From Bifidobacterium pullorum subsp. saeculare (GTDB lineage Bacteria > Actinomycetota > Actinomycetes > Actinomycetales > Bifidobacteriaceae), in the NCBI RefSeq assembly GCF_016899725.1, contig NZ_JACLYU010000001.1, positions 248,001-312,000 of the forward strand: a DNA stretch of 64,000 nucleotides, given 5' to 3'. A program made the translations under genes and the position numbers. Below the pieces are notes generated by a model. The model saw only the letters and a list, made by a program, of their open reading frames with translations, was not told the DNA's origin and did no database searches. This document shows positions 43,713 through 54,101 of this stretch, piece after piece. Position 1 is the stretch's first letter. Each line of letters opens with the position of its first letter.

Positions 43713-45338
43713 ATGGGAAGAGGCATGTCATTCGAGCATCCGAACAGGAACGGCGAGACCATCCGCGACGTGGAACGGGACATCATGTCCCGCCCCTCCG
43801 AGCGCAACACCACGAACCTGGATTTGAAGCGTATGACGATGATGCTCGACATCCTCGGCCACCCCGAGCAGTCCTTCCGTGTCATCCACGTCACCGGCAC
43901 CAACGGCAAGGGCTCCACCGCGCGCATGGCCGAGGCGATCTGCCGCGCCTACGGCATGCGCACCGGCCTGTACACCTCGCCGCATCTGGAGCGCATCAAC
44001 GAGCGCATCGCTATCGACGGCCAGGAGCTGTCCGACGACGACTTCGTCGACGCATGGGACCAGGTCAAGGACTACGTGGCGCTCGTCGACGCGGCGATGG
44101 ACCGGCAGGGCGCCCCGCGCATGAGCTTCTTCGAGGTCCTGACGGCCATGGCCATCTGGAAGTTCGCCGATGCCCCGGTCGACGTGGCGATCGTGGAGGT
44201 CGGCATGGGCGGGCGCTGGGACGCCACCAATGTGCTCGACGCGGACGCGGCCGTCATCGGCCCGGTGGACATGGACCACATGGCCTGGCTCGGGAACACC
44301 GTCGAGCAGATCGCCCAGGAGAAGGCCGGCATCATCAAGCCCGGCTGCACCGCCGTCATCGGCCCCCAGCCCCACGCCGAGGAGGTCATGCCCATCCTCG
44401 AGGAGGCCGCCCGCGCGAACCAGGCCCGCCTCGTCCGCGACGGCGAGGAGATGGAGGTCGTCTCCCGCGCGCCGGCCGTCGGCGGGCAGGTCGCCACGCT
44501 CGCCACGCCGCTGGGCACCTACGAGGAGGTGCCGATCGCCAAGTTCGGCGAACACCAGGCGCATAACGCGCTCGCCGCGCTCGCCGCCTGCGAGACCGTG
44601 ATCCCCGTCTCCGACGCGCTGGACGGCGACCTCGTGGCCGAGGCGCTTTCCGGCGTCAAGATCCCGGGGCGCATCGAGCAGATCCGCACCTCGCCCACGA
44701 TCATCATCGACGGCGGGCACAACGTGAACGCCGCCGAGTCGCTGCGCGCCGCCATCGAGGAGAACTACGGCTTCACCCAGCTCGTGGGCGTCGTCGCGAT
44801 GATGGAGGACAAGCAGGTCGAGGCCTACCTCGGCGTGCTCGAGCCGATCCTGAGCCAGGTGGTCGTCACCGAGAACTCGTGGCGCGACCGCGTGATGCCC
44901 GCCGACAAGCTCGAGCAGATCGCCGTCGGAGTGTTCGGCCGTGACCGCGTGGTGTGCGAGCCGGAGCTGCCCGACGCGATCCAGACCGCTGTGAACATGG
45001 TGGACGTCGACGACGAGCTCGGCGTCGGCTACGGCCACGGCGTGCTCATCTGCGGCAGCTTCGTGACCGCCGGCGACGCCCGCACCATGCTCAAGGAGCA
45101 CGCCAGCCCCGTCATGGAGCGCGCGATGGGCATCCACCAGCCCGTGGTGGAACCCGAGCCGCGCGGCGATGACCAGGATGCCGATGACTGGGACCCCGCC
45201 GACTTCGACGGCGACGAGCTCGCCTCCGGCCTGCCCCTGGACGCGGTGAAGGCCGTGGAGGAAGCCGCCGCCACGGCGGCGCCATCCGACCGGACCGACC
45301 CGTCCGAGCCGCCGGCCTCCGGCGCGGACGCCGCCTGA
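43713..45338 (+). CDS. folC: Folylpolyglutamate synthase / dihydrofolate synthase
   Basis: 541 residues. The ligase P-loop is HVTGTNGKGSTARMAEAI, followed by RTGLYTSPHLERINERI, EVGMGGRWDATNVLD and the C-terminal IIDGGHNVNAAESLRAAI. It adds glutamate to folates. AAGGAG is only one base from ATG 43713 and thirteen from ATG 43725, so the exact start is open. The C-terminus has an acidic, low-complexity tail of about 60 residues beyond the family end. smc follows after 19 bp. Confidence 0.93.
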   Translation: MGRGMSFEHPNRNGETIRDVERDIMSRPSERNTTNLDLKRMTMMLDILGHPEQSFRVIHVTGTNGKGSTARMAEAICRAYGMRTGLYTSPHLERINERIAIDGQELSDDDFVDAWDQVKDYVALVDAAMDRQGAPRMSFFEVLTAMAIWKFADAPVDVAIVEVGMGGRWDATNVLDADAAVIGPVDMDHMAWLGNTVEQIAQEKAGIIKPGCTAVIGPQPHAEEVMPILEEAARANQARLVRDGEEMEVVSRAPAVGGQVATLATPLGTYEEVPIAKFGEHQAHNALAALAACETVIPVSDALDGDLVAEALSGVKIPGRIEQIRTSPTIIIDGGHNVNAAESLRAAIEENYGFTQLVGVVAMMEDKQVEAYLGVLEPILSQVVVTENSWRDRVMPADKLEQIAVGVFGRDRVVCEPELPDAIQTAVNMVDVDDELGVGYGHGVLICGSFVTAGDARTMLKEHASPVMERAMGIHQPVVEPEPRGDDQDADDWDPADFDGDELASGLPLDAVKAVEEAAATAAPSDRTDPSEPPASGADAA

Positions 45339-45357
45339 GGGGCCGCACGGAGCCGCG

Positions 45358-48300
45358 ATGTACCTCAAGGAACTGACCCTCAAGGGGTTCAAATCGTTCG
45401 CCTCCGCGACGACGCTGCGCTTCGAGCCCGGCATCACCGCCGTCGTCGGACCGAACGGCTCGGGCAAATCGAACATCGTCGACGCGCTGACGTGGGTGAT
45501 GGGCGAGCAGGGCGCGAGGAACCTCAGAGGCAGCTCCATGGAGGACGTCATCTTCGCCGGCACCGCCTCCCGGCCGCCGCTCGGCCGCGCCCAGGTGAGC
45601 TTGACCATCGACAACGCCGACCACGCGCTCGGCATCGACTACGCCGAGGTGACGATCAGCCGCACGATCTTCCGCAACGGCGGCTCCGAATACGCGATCA
45701 ACGGCACGCCCTGCCGCCTCCTCGACGTCCAGGAGCTGCTGAGCGACACCGGCCTGGGCCAGCAGATGCACGTCATCGTCGGCCAGGGCCGGCTCGACGC
45801 GATCCTCAGGGCCGACCCTGCCGGCAACCGAGCCTTCATCGAGGAAGCCGCCGGCATCCTCAAGCACCGCAAACGCAAGGAACGCGCGCTGCGCAAACTC
45901 GCCAACACCGAGACCAACCTGAGCCGATTGGACGATCTGTTGGGTGAGATCCGCCGCCAGATGGGGCCGCTGGACCGCCAGGCGCGCGTCTCGCGCCGCG
46001 CCGACGCCATCCAGGTGTCCCTGCGCGACGCCCAGGCCCGCCTCCTGGCCGACGACGCCGCCCGCGCCGCGGCCGCCCGCGCCGACGTGCGCGCCGAACT
46101 GACCCGGGTGCGCGCCGATCTCGCCGCCTCCCGCCGCGACCTCGCCCACGTCAAGGTGCGCATCGAACAGGTCGAGGCCGCCGCCGGCGCCTCGAGCCCC
46201 GCCATCGACCGCGTCAACCAGACCTGGCGCTCCCTGTCCCAGACCAAGGAACGGCTCGACGCGCTCGCCTCCCTCGCCGCCGAACGCGCCCGCGCCGTGG
46301 CGGGTCGCATCGCCGCCGAGCCGGGGGAGGACCCGGACCTGCTCGAACGCCGTGCCACCGAACTCGACAGCCAGGCCAAGGCCCAGGCCGCGGCCGTGGA
46401 CGACGCCCGCCTCACACTCGACCAGGCCACCGAGGCCCGCGCCGACCACGAGCGCCGCCTCGCCGCCGTGCGCCAGACCCTCACCGAGCTGCGCCGTGAC
46501 GCCAAGGAACGCGACGGGCGCATCGCCGGCCTCAAGGAGCGGATCGCCCGCGAGGAGGCCGCCGTCCAATCCGCCGACACCCGGTCCAAGGACTTCGCCG
46601 CCCAGCGCGCCCAGCTCGCCACCCAACGCGACGAGGCCCAGGCCGACCGCGACCGGCTCGAGGCCGAGGCGAGCGCCGGCGACGGTGACGACGGCGCCGC
46701 GCTCGACGCGGCCCGCGCCAGCCTCGCCGAACGCCGCGAGGCGCTGGACGCGATGCTCGAGCGCCAACGCGAACTCCAATCGCGCATCGTCTCCCTCGAC
46801 GCCAAAGCCGACGCCCTGCGCGACACGTTGGACAGCCGCGACGCCTCCGGTTCCCTCGCCGATGACGCGTCCGTGGGCGCGCTCGGCCCCCTCACCGACT
46901 TCATCCGCGTGGCCGACGGCTGGGAGGACGCCGTCGCCCGAGCCCTCGGCCAGTTCGCCGGCGCGACCGTCGTCCCCGGCGAGGACGGCCTGCTGCGCGC
47001 GCTGGACCTCGCCGACGAACGCCGCCTCGGCGCGACCGCCGTCATCCGTCCGCTCACCGTCGACGGCACGGACGCCTCCGACGACACCGCCGGCATCACC
47101 GCGCCATGCCCGCTGGGCGCGCTCGTCCATCCGAACCCCGAGGCTGCGGACGGAGCGCGGGCATGCGCGGTCGCCGCCGCCGTGCGCGCGTTGCTGCGCG
47201 GCGCGATGGCCGCGCCCACGGCCCGCGACGCCCAACGGATGACGGCGGCGGGGGAGTGCGCCCTCGCCGTGACCCGAGGCGGCGAAGTGTTCGCCGCGGG
47301 CGTCGCCGCCGCCGGCGGCTCGGGGCTGGCGCACAGCGGCCTCGCGCTCGCCGCCCGCCGCGACCAGGCCCTCGCCCAGGCCAAGGCGCTGCGCGCCGAG
47401 GCCGGGGACCTGGACCGCGAGGTGGACGCGGCCCGCGCCGCCCGCGACGAGGCCGCCCGCGCCGTGGACGCCGAGACCACGCGGCGCACCGAGGCCCGCC
47501 TCAGGGCCGAGCAATCCGCCCGGGCGCTCAAGACGGCCGCCGGCCGCCTCGCCGGCCTCGACCGCCAGATCGCCGACCTCGACGCCAAGACCCGCGACGT
47601 GGCCGACGGCCGCGCCGACCACGCCACCAGACTCGACGACCTCGCCCAGGCGCTCGCCGCCGCGCAGCAGGCGGGCGACGGCCGCGCCGATTCCGAGGCA
47701 CTCGCCGAACGTGAACGCACTCTGGAACAGGCCCTGGACGCGCTGCGCGAACGGGAAGTGACCGCGAAACTCGCCTGGGGCGAGGCCACGCGCACCGCCG
47801 AATCCCTGGCCCGCCAAGCCGGGCTGCTGCACGCCAACGCGCGCGAGGCGGCCGAACGCCGCGAGCGCATCGACCGGCGGAACCGGCGGCTCAAAGCCCA
47901 GGCTGGCCGGCTCGAGGGCATCGCACGGGACGCCACGGCGGTCGCGGCGATGGCCGCCGACGCCATCGCCGGCGTCGTCAGCCGGCGTGAAGCGCTCCAG
48001 GCGGAGGCCTCAGGCCACGACGCCGAGCTCAAGGAGCTGCGCGCCCGCCGCGACGCCATCGAACCCACCGTCACGGAGCTGACGGGTCGCGAGCACGCGC
48101 TCGACGTGACCCGCGAACGCCTGGCCACCGAGCACGGTCAGCTGGCGCAGCGGGCCACCGACGAACTCGGCATGGACCTCGAGACGCTGGTGCGCGACTA
48201 CGGGCCCGAAGTGCCCGTCCCCCTCCTCGACGACGACGGCAACCCCATCCCCGTGGACGACGGCGCCACGGACGGCGAGGTCGTGCCGGACGGCCCCGTG

Positions 48301-48975
48301 GTGTACCGGACGGCGCCCTATGTACGCGCGGAGCAGGAGCGGCGCCTGGAGAAGGCGCGGCGCGACCTCAAGGCGTTGGGCAAGGTGAACCCGCTGGCCA
48401 CCGAGGAATACGACGCCCTGCGCGAACGCAACCAGTACCTCGCCGCCCAACGCGACGACGTGGCGCGGTCCCGCGACGACCTCATGCGCCTGGTCAAGGA
48501 CCTCGACGGCACAATGACCGAGGTGTTCCGCTCCGCTTTCGAAGACACGGCGGCCGCCTTCGAACGGGTGTTCGCCACGCTGTTCCCCGGCGGGAAGGGC
48601 CGGCTGCGCCTGGAGGATCCGGAGGACCTGCGCGCCACCGGCGTGATCGTCGAGGCCAGCCCGGCCGGCAAGCGGGTCAAACAGCTGAGCCTGCTGTCCG
48701 GCGGGGAACGCAGCCTGACCGCATTGGCGCTGCTGTTCGCGATCTTCACCGCGCGGCCCAGCCCGTTCTATGTGATGGACGAGGTGGAGGCGGCGCTCGA
48801 CGACGTCAACCTCACGCGTCTGCTGGACGCCCTCCGGCAATTGCGCGAGCACGCCCAGCTCATCGTCATCACCCACCAGCAGCGTACGATGGCCATCGCC
48901 GACGCGCTCTATGGTGTCACCATGCGCACCGACGGCGTGACCACCGTGGTCTCGCAGCGGCTGCGGCACAGCTGA
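45358..48975 (+). CDS. smc: Chromosome segregation protein SMC
   Basis: 1205 residues. N-terminal MYLKELTLKGFKSFA with Walker A GPNGSGKSNIVDALTWVMG, two long Ala/Arg/Glu-rich coiled coils broken by a hinge at about 500-640 (SVGALGPLTDFIRVADGWE), and a C-terminal ATPase part with signature LLSGGERSLTALALLFAI and Walker B YVMDEVEAALDD. It is the condensin ATPase that organises and segregates the chromosome with ScpA and ScpB, which are not in the window. Very GC-rich throughout. Confidence 0.96.
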   Translation: MYLKELTLKGFKSFASATTLRFEPGITAVVGPNGSGKSNIVDALTWVMGEQGARNLRGSSMEDVIFAGTASRPPLGRAQVSLTIDNADHALGIDYAEVTISRTIFRNGGSEYAINGTPCRLLDVQELLSDTGLGQQMHVIVGQGRLDAILRADPAGNRAFIEEAAGILKHRKRKERALRKLANTETNLSRLDDLLGEIRRQMGPLDRQARVSRRADAIQVSLRDAQARLLADDAARAAAARADVRAELTRVRADLAASRRDLAHVKVRIEQVEAAAGASSPAIDRVNQTWRSLSQTKERLDALASLAAERARAVAGRIAAEPGEDPDLLERRATELDSQAKAQAAAVDDARLTLDQATEARADHERRLAAVRQTLTELRRDAKERDGRIAGLKERIAREEAAVQSADTRSKDFAAQRAQLATQRDEAQADRDRLEAEASAGDGDDGAALDAARASLAERREALDAMLERQRELQSRIVSLDAKADALRDTLDSRDASGSLADDASVGALGPLTDFIRVADGWEDAVARALGQFAGATVVPGEDGLLRALDLADERRLGATAVIRPLTVDGTDASDDTAGITAPCPLGALVHPNPEAADGARACAVAAAVRALLRGAMAAPTARDAQRMTAAGECALAVTRGGEVFAAGVAAAGGSGLAHSGLALAARRDQALAQAKALRAEAGDLDREVDAARAARDEAARAVDAETTRRTEARLRAEQSARALKTAAGRLAGLDRQIADLDAKTRDVADGRADHATRLDDLAQALAAAQQAGDGRADSEALAERERTLEQALDALREREVTAKLAWGEATRTAESLARQAGLLHANAREAAERRERIDRRNRRLKAQAGRLEGIARDATAVAAMAADAIAGVVSRREALQAEASGHDAELKELRARRDAIEPTVTELTGREHALDVTRERLATEHGQLAQRATDELGMDLETLVRDYGPEVPVPLLDDDGNPIPVDDGATDGEVVPDGPVVYRTAPYVRAEQERRLEKARRDLKALGKVNPLATEEYDALRERNQYLAAQRDDVARSRDDLMRLVKDLDGTMTEVFRSAFEDTAAAFERVFATLFPGGKGRLRLEDPEDLRATGVIVEASPAGKRVKQLSLLSGGERSLTALALLFAIFTARPSPFYVMDEVEAALDDVNLTRLLDALRQLREHAQLIVITHQQRTMAIADALYGVTMRTDGVTTVVSQRLRHS

Positions 48976-48981
48976 GCCGGC

Positions 48982-49914
48982 TCAGTGCTGCATGGTGACG
49001 CTGACGATGGAATCGCCGTCGGTGTCGTAGAGCGTGTAATGTCCGTTGCCGAAATCGCTCCAGTGACCCTGCTGGTCATACCAGGTCGTGCCCGCCGCCT
49101 GCTGCGAGTAGGTGAAGGTGTTGCCCTGGCCCACTGTCAGTGTGAGCGCGCCGGCTTTGATGCCCATGAGACCGATCGAGAGCTCCCAGGTGCCGATCAC
49201 GTTGCCGCGCGTGGCACCCTTGGGAATCGTCAGCTGCACGGCGGCGCCCTTGGCCTCGTCCTTCATGATGCCGTCGTCGGACACGCCGACCAACGACAGT
49301 AGATCGGGGAGCGTCTTGGTTTCGCCGTCGGCCGTCATGGTGATGTCAGTGAGCTCATAGGTGACGGAATCTCCGGAGATCGTGCCCTTATCGACGGAGC
49401 CTGACACATTGCTGCCCGGGTATTCCGGGGTGGTGATCGAAAAGTGCCCGTCGGTGACGCTCAGATTGATCGTGTCATCCGAGTAATCCCCCGGCGTGAA
49501 CGAATACGTGCCATCGATGTTCTTGGCGCGTGTGTCCGCCGAGGCTTTGACGCCGAACGCCACCGCCACGATGATGGCGATGACGGCGACGACAGCGACC
49601 ACAATGATCGTGGTGCGCTTCTTCGGCGACATCGGTGTTTTGGCTGCGACGGCAGCCGGCACCGCGGCGGCCTGAGGATACGTCTGGGGCGGCACCTGCC
49701 CGGGCTGCACCGGGTACAGGGGCTGCGCAGGCTGCGGGCCCGGCACGACGTACATGGGCTGGCCGGGCTGTGGCGTCTGCGCGGGCGCGGAGACCGGTCC
49801 GGCAGCCGTGGCGTCGCTAGCCGGCGCAGCATTGGCTACCGGTGCGCCGCATGAGATACAGAATCTGGCGCCGTCGGGCAGCGCCGCTCCACAATGAGCA
49901 CATGTTGATGGCAT
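48982..49914 (-). CDS. Zinc-ribbon membrane protein with extracytoplasmic domain, function unknown
   Basis: 310 residues. A double-CxxC zinc ribbon starts the chain (CAHCGAALPDGARFCISCG), then a Pro/Gln-rich linker of about 65 residues, a single membrane helix (TTIIVVAVVAVIAIIVAVAF, about 102-121) and an outer beta-rich domain of about 185 residues. This plan is common in actinobacterial proteins of unknown role; the outer domain is not recognised. It converges on smc with 6 bp between. Confidence 0.75.
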   Translation of the reverse strand: MPSTCAHCGAALPDGARFCISCGAPVANAAPASDATAAGPVSAPAQTPQPGQPMYVVPGPQPAQPLYPVQPGQVPPQTYPQAAAVPAAVAAKTPMSPKKRTTIIVVAVVAVIAIIVAVAFGVKASADTRAKNIDGTYSFTPGDYSDDTINLSVTDGHFSITTPEYPGSNVSGSVDKGTISGDSVTYELTDITMTADGETKTLPDLLSLVGVSDDGIMKDEAKGAAVQLTIPKGATRGNVIGTWELSIGLMGIKAGALTLTVGQGNTFTYSQQAAGTTWYDQQGHWSDFGNGHYTLYDTDGDSIVSVTMQH

Positions 49915-50197
49915 GACAACCTTCTTCCCCTGTGCCTACGGATGACACTCGTTGTCATTCGTTGCACGGAAACAAGCCTACCGCGTTTACGCCGACAACT
50001 GGGGCAGCGACTCGGGAAATGGTTCGCATTCGGGCGATTACCCGATGGGATTGGTAGGCTGAGGCGTACGTCGATCGGGCGGCCGGCTGCCGTCTGACCG
50101 ACGAGAGAAGCACGGGGAAACCGCTCCGTATGATTGGCACGCCGAAAGGCAGTCCGACCAACCAGTTCGGGGCATGGATCGAGGAAGCGGTCAGCGG
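49915..50197. other. 283-bp gap before the first ATP-grasp gene
   Basis: No convincing gene. An in-frame ATG at 50174 could add eight residues to the following gene. The sequence is of middling GC and shows no clear promoter or terminator. Confidence 0.4.
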
Positions 50198-51445
50198 ATG
50201 ATGAGGGGAACGGCGAAGGATACGTTGCGCAGCCTTCAGCCTGTGATCGTAGGCGCGGACATCCTGGCATACTCGTACGTCCGTTGTTTCCATGAGGCGT
50301 ATGGCGTGCAATCCATCGTGTTGGCCAGCCAGAACTAGAAATATATGTCCACGAGCCGGTTCTGCGAGTATCGCGTCGTCCCGGGGATCGACAGGGAATC
50401 CGTGCTGCTGCCCTATCTGGTCACGTTGGGCAGGCAGCTTGCCCAGGAGCGCAAAATTCCTCTGCTGTTGGGAGTCGGCGATTGGTATGTCCGGCTGATC
50501 TCACAGAACAAGGCGCAGTTGTCCCCATGGTTCACCGTGCCCTATATCGATTTTCCGCTGCTTGACCGCATCACGCAGAAAGACGAGTTCTATCATATCT
50601 GCGAACGGCTGAACATCCCGTATCCTCGCACCTGGGAGGTTGACTGCTCCGATCCCGACGCCACCGTCGATGCCCGGTCGTTCACCTATCCGCTGATCGC
50701 CAAGCCCTCGAATTCCGCACTGTACCATTACGTGCAATTCGAAGGGCAGGAGAAAGTATTCACCATCGAGACTCCTGAAAAGCTGACCTGGCTGGTCGAG
50801 ACACTGAAGCGATCCTCCTATGACAAAGCATTATTGATCCAGGAATACATTCCCGGTGATGACGCTCGGCTGCGGTCCATCACCTGCTTCTGCGACGCGG
50901 AGGGCAATGTGTCGGTCTCCTGCATGGGCAAGGTGGTGCTGCAGGACCATGATCCGACCGCCATCGGCAATCCCGTGTGCATCATCGATGACTATGACCA
51001 GGAGGTGCTGGATCAGGCCGCGCGATTCCTGAACGAGGTCGGTTACGAAGGATACGCGAATTTCGATGCCAAATTCGATGAACGGGACGGGACGTACAAG
51101 TTCTTCGAGATCAACACGCGGCCCGGTCGTAACACGTATTATGTGACGTTGGCGGGGGAGAATTTCGTCAAACCGATCGTGGAGCATTATGTCTTGGGTC
51201 ATGATGCCGAACCAACCCTGGCGAACCACCGATTCGCATACCGCGTGATTCCCACCATGGTCATTCGCCGGTATGCCGACCCCTCGTCATGGCAGCAGGT
51301 GCGGCAGCGCCTTCACGACCATCGCGACGGATGCCCGCTGTTCTACAGGAAGGACACTCTGGCGCACAACTTCTGGTCGTTGCTGACCTATCTGCATCAG
51401 ATCATCAAATTCCATCGGTATGTCGGTTCACGGCCACGGCAGTGA
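50198..51445 (+). pseudogene. D-aspartate-ligase-like ATP-grasp gene with in-frame amber codon
   Basis: From ATG 50198 the frame reads LRSLQPVIVGADILAYSYVR, then CFHEAYGVQSIVLASQN and meets TAG at 50336-50338. It reopens in the same frame (KYMSTSRFCEY) to 51445. The N-terminus matches its intact neighbour (FQPVILGGDLGAYALAREL) and, from memory, Enterococcus D-aspartate ligase Asl (Aslfm). ATG 50345 could reinitiate and give 366 residues with the ATP-grasp core (EINTRPGRNTYYV near the end) but without the first pre-ATP-grasp strand. Composition is lower in GC than the neighbours. Readthrough, reinitiation or a dead gene are all possible. Confidence 0.7.
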
Positions 51446-51514
51446 CCGTGAACGTTGGCAACGGTGCTCGGATGGATCCGCCTATGGGACGGATCCATCC
51501 GCCGGCAGCGTGGC

Positions 51515-52765
51515 CTAGAAGCCGGTGTCGGTCGGCTTGGGGTAGTATTTGCGGAATTTGACGACCTGGTGCAGTTCGGATTCCATAAGGCGCAGCCAGC
51601 GCTTGACACCGCCGTCGCGCGGATTGCGCTGCGGATTGACGCGCCCGGCGCGCATAAGGCGCCTGACCTGCGCCATGAGCTCCGGATCGGTGACGTAGCG
51701 GCGGAGCAGCGGGTTGGGAATGATCGAGTACAGCGCCTCGCCGTCAGCGGTGCGCGGCGCCATCGGATGGCCGTCGATGGCATCGGAGACGAGCACTTCC
51801 ATAGGATTGATGCCGGCCGCCTGCACATAGAAGTTGTTGCGTCCGATGCGCGGGTTGAGCTCCAGGAAGAAGAACTCGCCGGTGCGCGGATCGCGCTTGA
51901 CGTCGAAGTTCGCGAATCCCCGGTACGGCATCGACTCCAGGAAGCGACGCGCCGGCTCCAGAATCTGCGGCACAGGCTCGGTGACCATCGCGCACGGGTT
52001 GCCCAGCGTGGCGGGATGGTGCTCCTCGAGCAGCACATGCGCCGAGCACAGCAGCGACACCGTGCCGGTGGAGTCCACGTAGGCGGTGACCGAATACATG
52101 CCGGTGTCGTCGCCGGGAACGAGCTCCTGCGCGACGAAGGTGCCGCGGAAGCCCGCCTTCGCCAGCGTCGCCCACAGGGCCTGCAGCGCCGCATCGTCGT
52201 CGATCCGGTACACCTTCTGCCGTCCGGGGAAAACAAGGTTCTCGTAGTCGGAGCTGTCGGCCGGCTTGGCGACCACGGGGAAGCGCAGGTCGGACGGCGT
52301 GGGCGCGGGGCTCCAGCCGGCGTCGGCGGCGTCCACGAAGTCCACGTAATGCGACCGGGGGACCGGCATGCCCTGCTCGGCGGCCAGCTGCGCGAAGATG
52401 CGCTTGTCGCTGACCTGGTCGATGACCTGCAGCGGGGGGATCGGCACCACATACCACTGCTCGAGCCGGTCGCGATGCTCGGCGAGCACGCGGATACGCC
52501 AATCGGTGTTGGCGAGCAGCAGCAGACGGCGGTCCGGCCGCTCCTGCTTGAGCTGCCTGCCCAGACGGCACAGTTCGTCGACGAGCGGCTCCGCCTCGTT
52601 CGCCTGGGCGAACGCGTGGCGCGTCAGGATGTGCGAGTCCCGGATCGCGTTCGGATCGTAGGCCGTGACCATGATCGGCCGGACGCCGTAGGCGTCGTTG
52701 AGCTCGCGGGCCAGCGCATAGGCGCCCAGATCGCCGCCGAGGATCACCGGTTGGAAGGAAGTCAT
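51515..52765 (-). CDS. D-aspartate-ligase-like ATP-grasp carboxylate-amine ligase
   Basis: 416 residues from ATG 52765 (AAGGACC upstream). A pre-ATP-grasp Rossmann part (PVILGGDLGAYALARELNDAY) is followed by an ATP-grasp domain with the Lys strand FPVVAKPADSS, FVAQELVPGDDTG, and the metal-binding Glu and Asn in FFLELNPRIGRNNFY. It is a paralogue of the interrupted gene downstream. Known relatives (Asl of Enterococcus and Lactococcus) activate D-Asp and attach it to the stem-peptide side chain as a cross-bridge residue. That function is inferred; the amino acid used could be another D-residue. Confidence 0.78.
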   Translation of the reverse strand: MTSFQPVILGGDLGAYALARELNDAYGVRPIMVTAYDPNAIRDSHILTRHAFAQANEAEPLVDELCRLGRQLKQERPDRRLLLLANTDWRIRVLAEHRDRLEQWYVVPIPPLQVIDQVSDKRIFAQLAAEQGMPVPRSHYVDFVDAADAGWSPAPTPSDLRFPVVAKPADSSDYENLVFPGRQKVYRIDDDAALQALWATLAKAGFRGTFVAQELVPGDDTGMYSVTAYVDSTGTVSLLCSAHVLLEEHHPATLGNPCAMVTEPVPQILEPARRFLESMPYRGFANFDVKRDPRTGEFFFLELNPRIGRNNFYVQAAGINPMEVLVSDAIDGHPMAPRTADGEALYSIIPNPLLRRYVTDPELMAQVRRLMRAGRVNPQRNPRDGGVKRWLRLMESELHQVVKFRKYYPKPTDTGF

Positions 52766-52878
52766 CACTTTGGTCCTTCATATGGAGTTGTGGGCACTGC
52801 CGTGCCTAAGATGTCGTGAGTCATTGTACAAGGCGACGCCGCGAACGCCGTTGCCACCCGCGCATATGGAGGTTGCCC

Positions 52879-54060
52879 ATGGCCGCTCACGCATCATGCA
52901 GGGCGCTCGCACACCGCACCGGCACCAGCGAGCAGGACTGGTTCCCGGTGTTCAAGGCCCGGTACGGCATGAGGCTCGCGTTCGACGCGCTGCGCCGGAT
53001 TGTCGGTGACGGCGAGGTCGCCACGCAGCTGTTCACCTGCTGCACGGCCGTCGATCCAATCACCGCCGCGGGATTGACGCCGCGGTACGCCGACATCGAC
53101 GCGGGCACGCTGTCCGTGACCGCCGCCTCGCTGCGGCCGCTGCTGTCGGATGCCACGCGTGCGGTGGTGGTGCAGCACACCTTCGGCATGGTCGACGACG
53201 GGTCCTCCGCCGCCGTCGCCGCCGCGGCGCATGCGGCGGGCGCGCTGGTGGTCGAGGATTGCGCCCACTGCGTGGGCCGTGTGGCCCGCGACGGGGACGG
53301 CATGTCTGTGGCTGACGTGTCCGTCCACTCGTTCGGCGTGGAGAAGATGCTGCCCACCCGCTTCGGCGGCGCCATCTGGGTGAATCCGCGGCTGCGCGAC
53401 CGCATGCCGCAGGTCGATCAGACGTTGCGCGCCGCGCTCGCGGGCCTGCCGGAGCCGGGCGTGCGCCTGGGAATGGTGACGCGGACGTATGTGAACCAGA
53501 ACCGCGTGTTCTCGCGGCTGGGCGCGCTGGGTGCCAGGATTCGCCACGCCTGTGCGGCGGCGGGCCTGTACGAGCCCGCCATCGCCCCGGAGGAGATGGC
53601 CGGAGGCCTGCGCTACCCGGCGTACGCGATGAATGCGTGGATGGACCGCAAGGCCGCCGCCGCCATCGGCGCGCTGGACGCCAACGAGGAGTCCCGCCGC
53701 CGCATCGTCGCACTCTACCGGCGCCGGCTCGGCGCCGCGCGGGGGATCGAGGTCCCCGGTGGCGCGATGGCCGGCCCCGCGCAGCCGTTGCTCCGCTTCC
53801 CGCTGCTGGCCGCGGACACCGCCGCGGCCGACCGTCTGATCCATGCTGCGCGCGCCGCCGGCGGCTATGCGGAGGCTTGGTACCGACCGGAGCTGTTCCC
53901 CGGCGTGACGGACCCGGCCGCCTACGGCCTGGACCGGCTCGACCGTGCCACGGTCGTCGTCTCCGACGAGATGGTGAGCCGTTCGCTCTGCCTGCCCACG
54001 GAGCTGGGCGAGGACCGTGCCCACGCCGTGTGCGACGCGGTATGCGAGGCGGCCTGCTGA
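52879..54060 (+). CDS. DegT/DnrJ/EryC1/StrS-family PLP-dependent aminotransferase
   Basis: 393 residues from ATG 52879, with GGAGGT upstream. The PLP-binding acidic residue is in VVEDCAHCVG, and the aldimine lysine is in HSFGVEKMLPTRFGG (the SFxxxK pattern of DegT enzymes). The family aminates keto sugars or makes special amino compounds. No sugar-nucleotide genes adjoin it, while cell-wall cross-bridge ligases flank it, so a role in supplying an amino precursor or decorating a wall glycan is possible but unproven. The C-terminal half is alanine- and arginine-rich. Confidence 0.8.
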   Translation: MAAHASCRALAHRTGTSEQDWFPVFKARYGMRLAFDALRRIVGDGEVATQLFTCCTAVDPITAAGLTPRYADIDAGTLSVTAASLRPLLSDATRAVVVQHTFGMVDDGSSAAVAAAAHAAGALVVEDCAHCVGRVARDGDGMSVADVSVHSFGVEKMLPTRFGGAIWVNPRLRDRMPQVDQTLRAALAGLPEPGVRLGMVTRTYVNQNRVFSRLGALGARIRHACAAAGLYEPAIAPEEMAGGLRYPAYAMNAWMDRKAAAAIGALDANEESRRRIVALYRRRLGAARGIEVPGGAMAGPAQPLLRFPLLAADTAAADRLIHAARAAGGYAEAWYRPELFPGVTDPAAYGLDRLDRATVVVSDEMVSRSLCLPTELGEDRAHAVCDAVCEAAC

Positions 54061-54101
54061 CCTGTCCGCAGGCCGCCTGCCTGGCGCCCCGGGCCGGCCG
54101 G

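Noticed and set aside
45639..48128. Minus-strand Ser/Arg-rich frame of 829 codons opposite smc
   Set aside because: Composition is that of reversed Ala/Arg coiled-coil codons; smc on the plus strand is certain.
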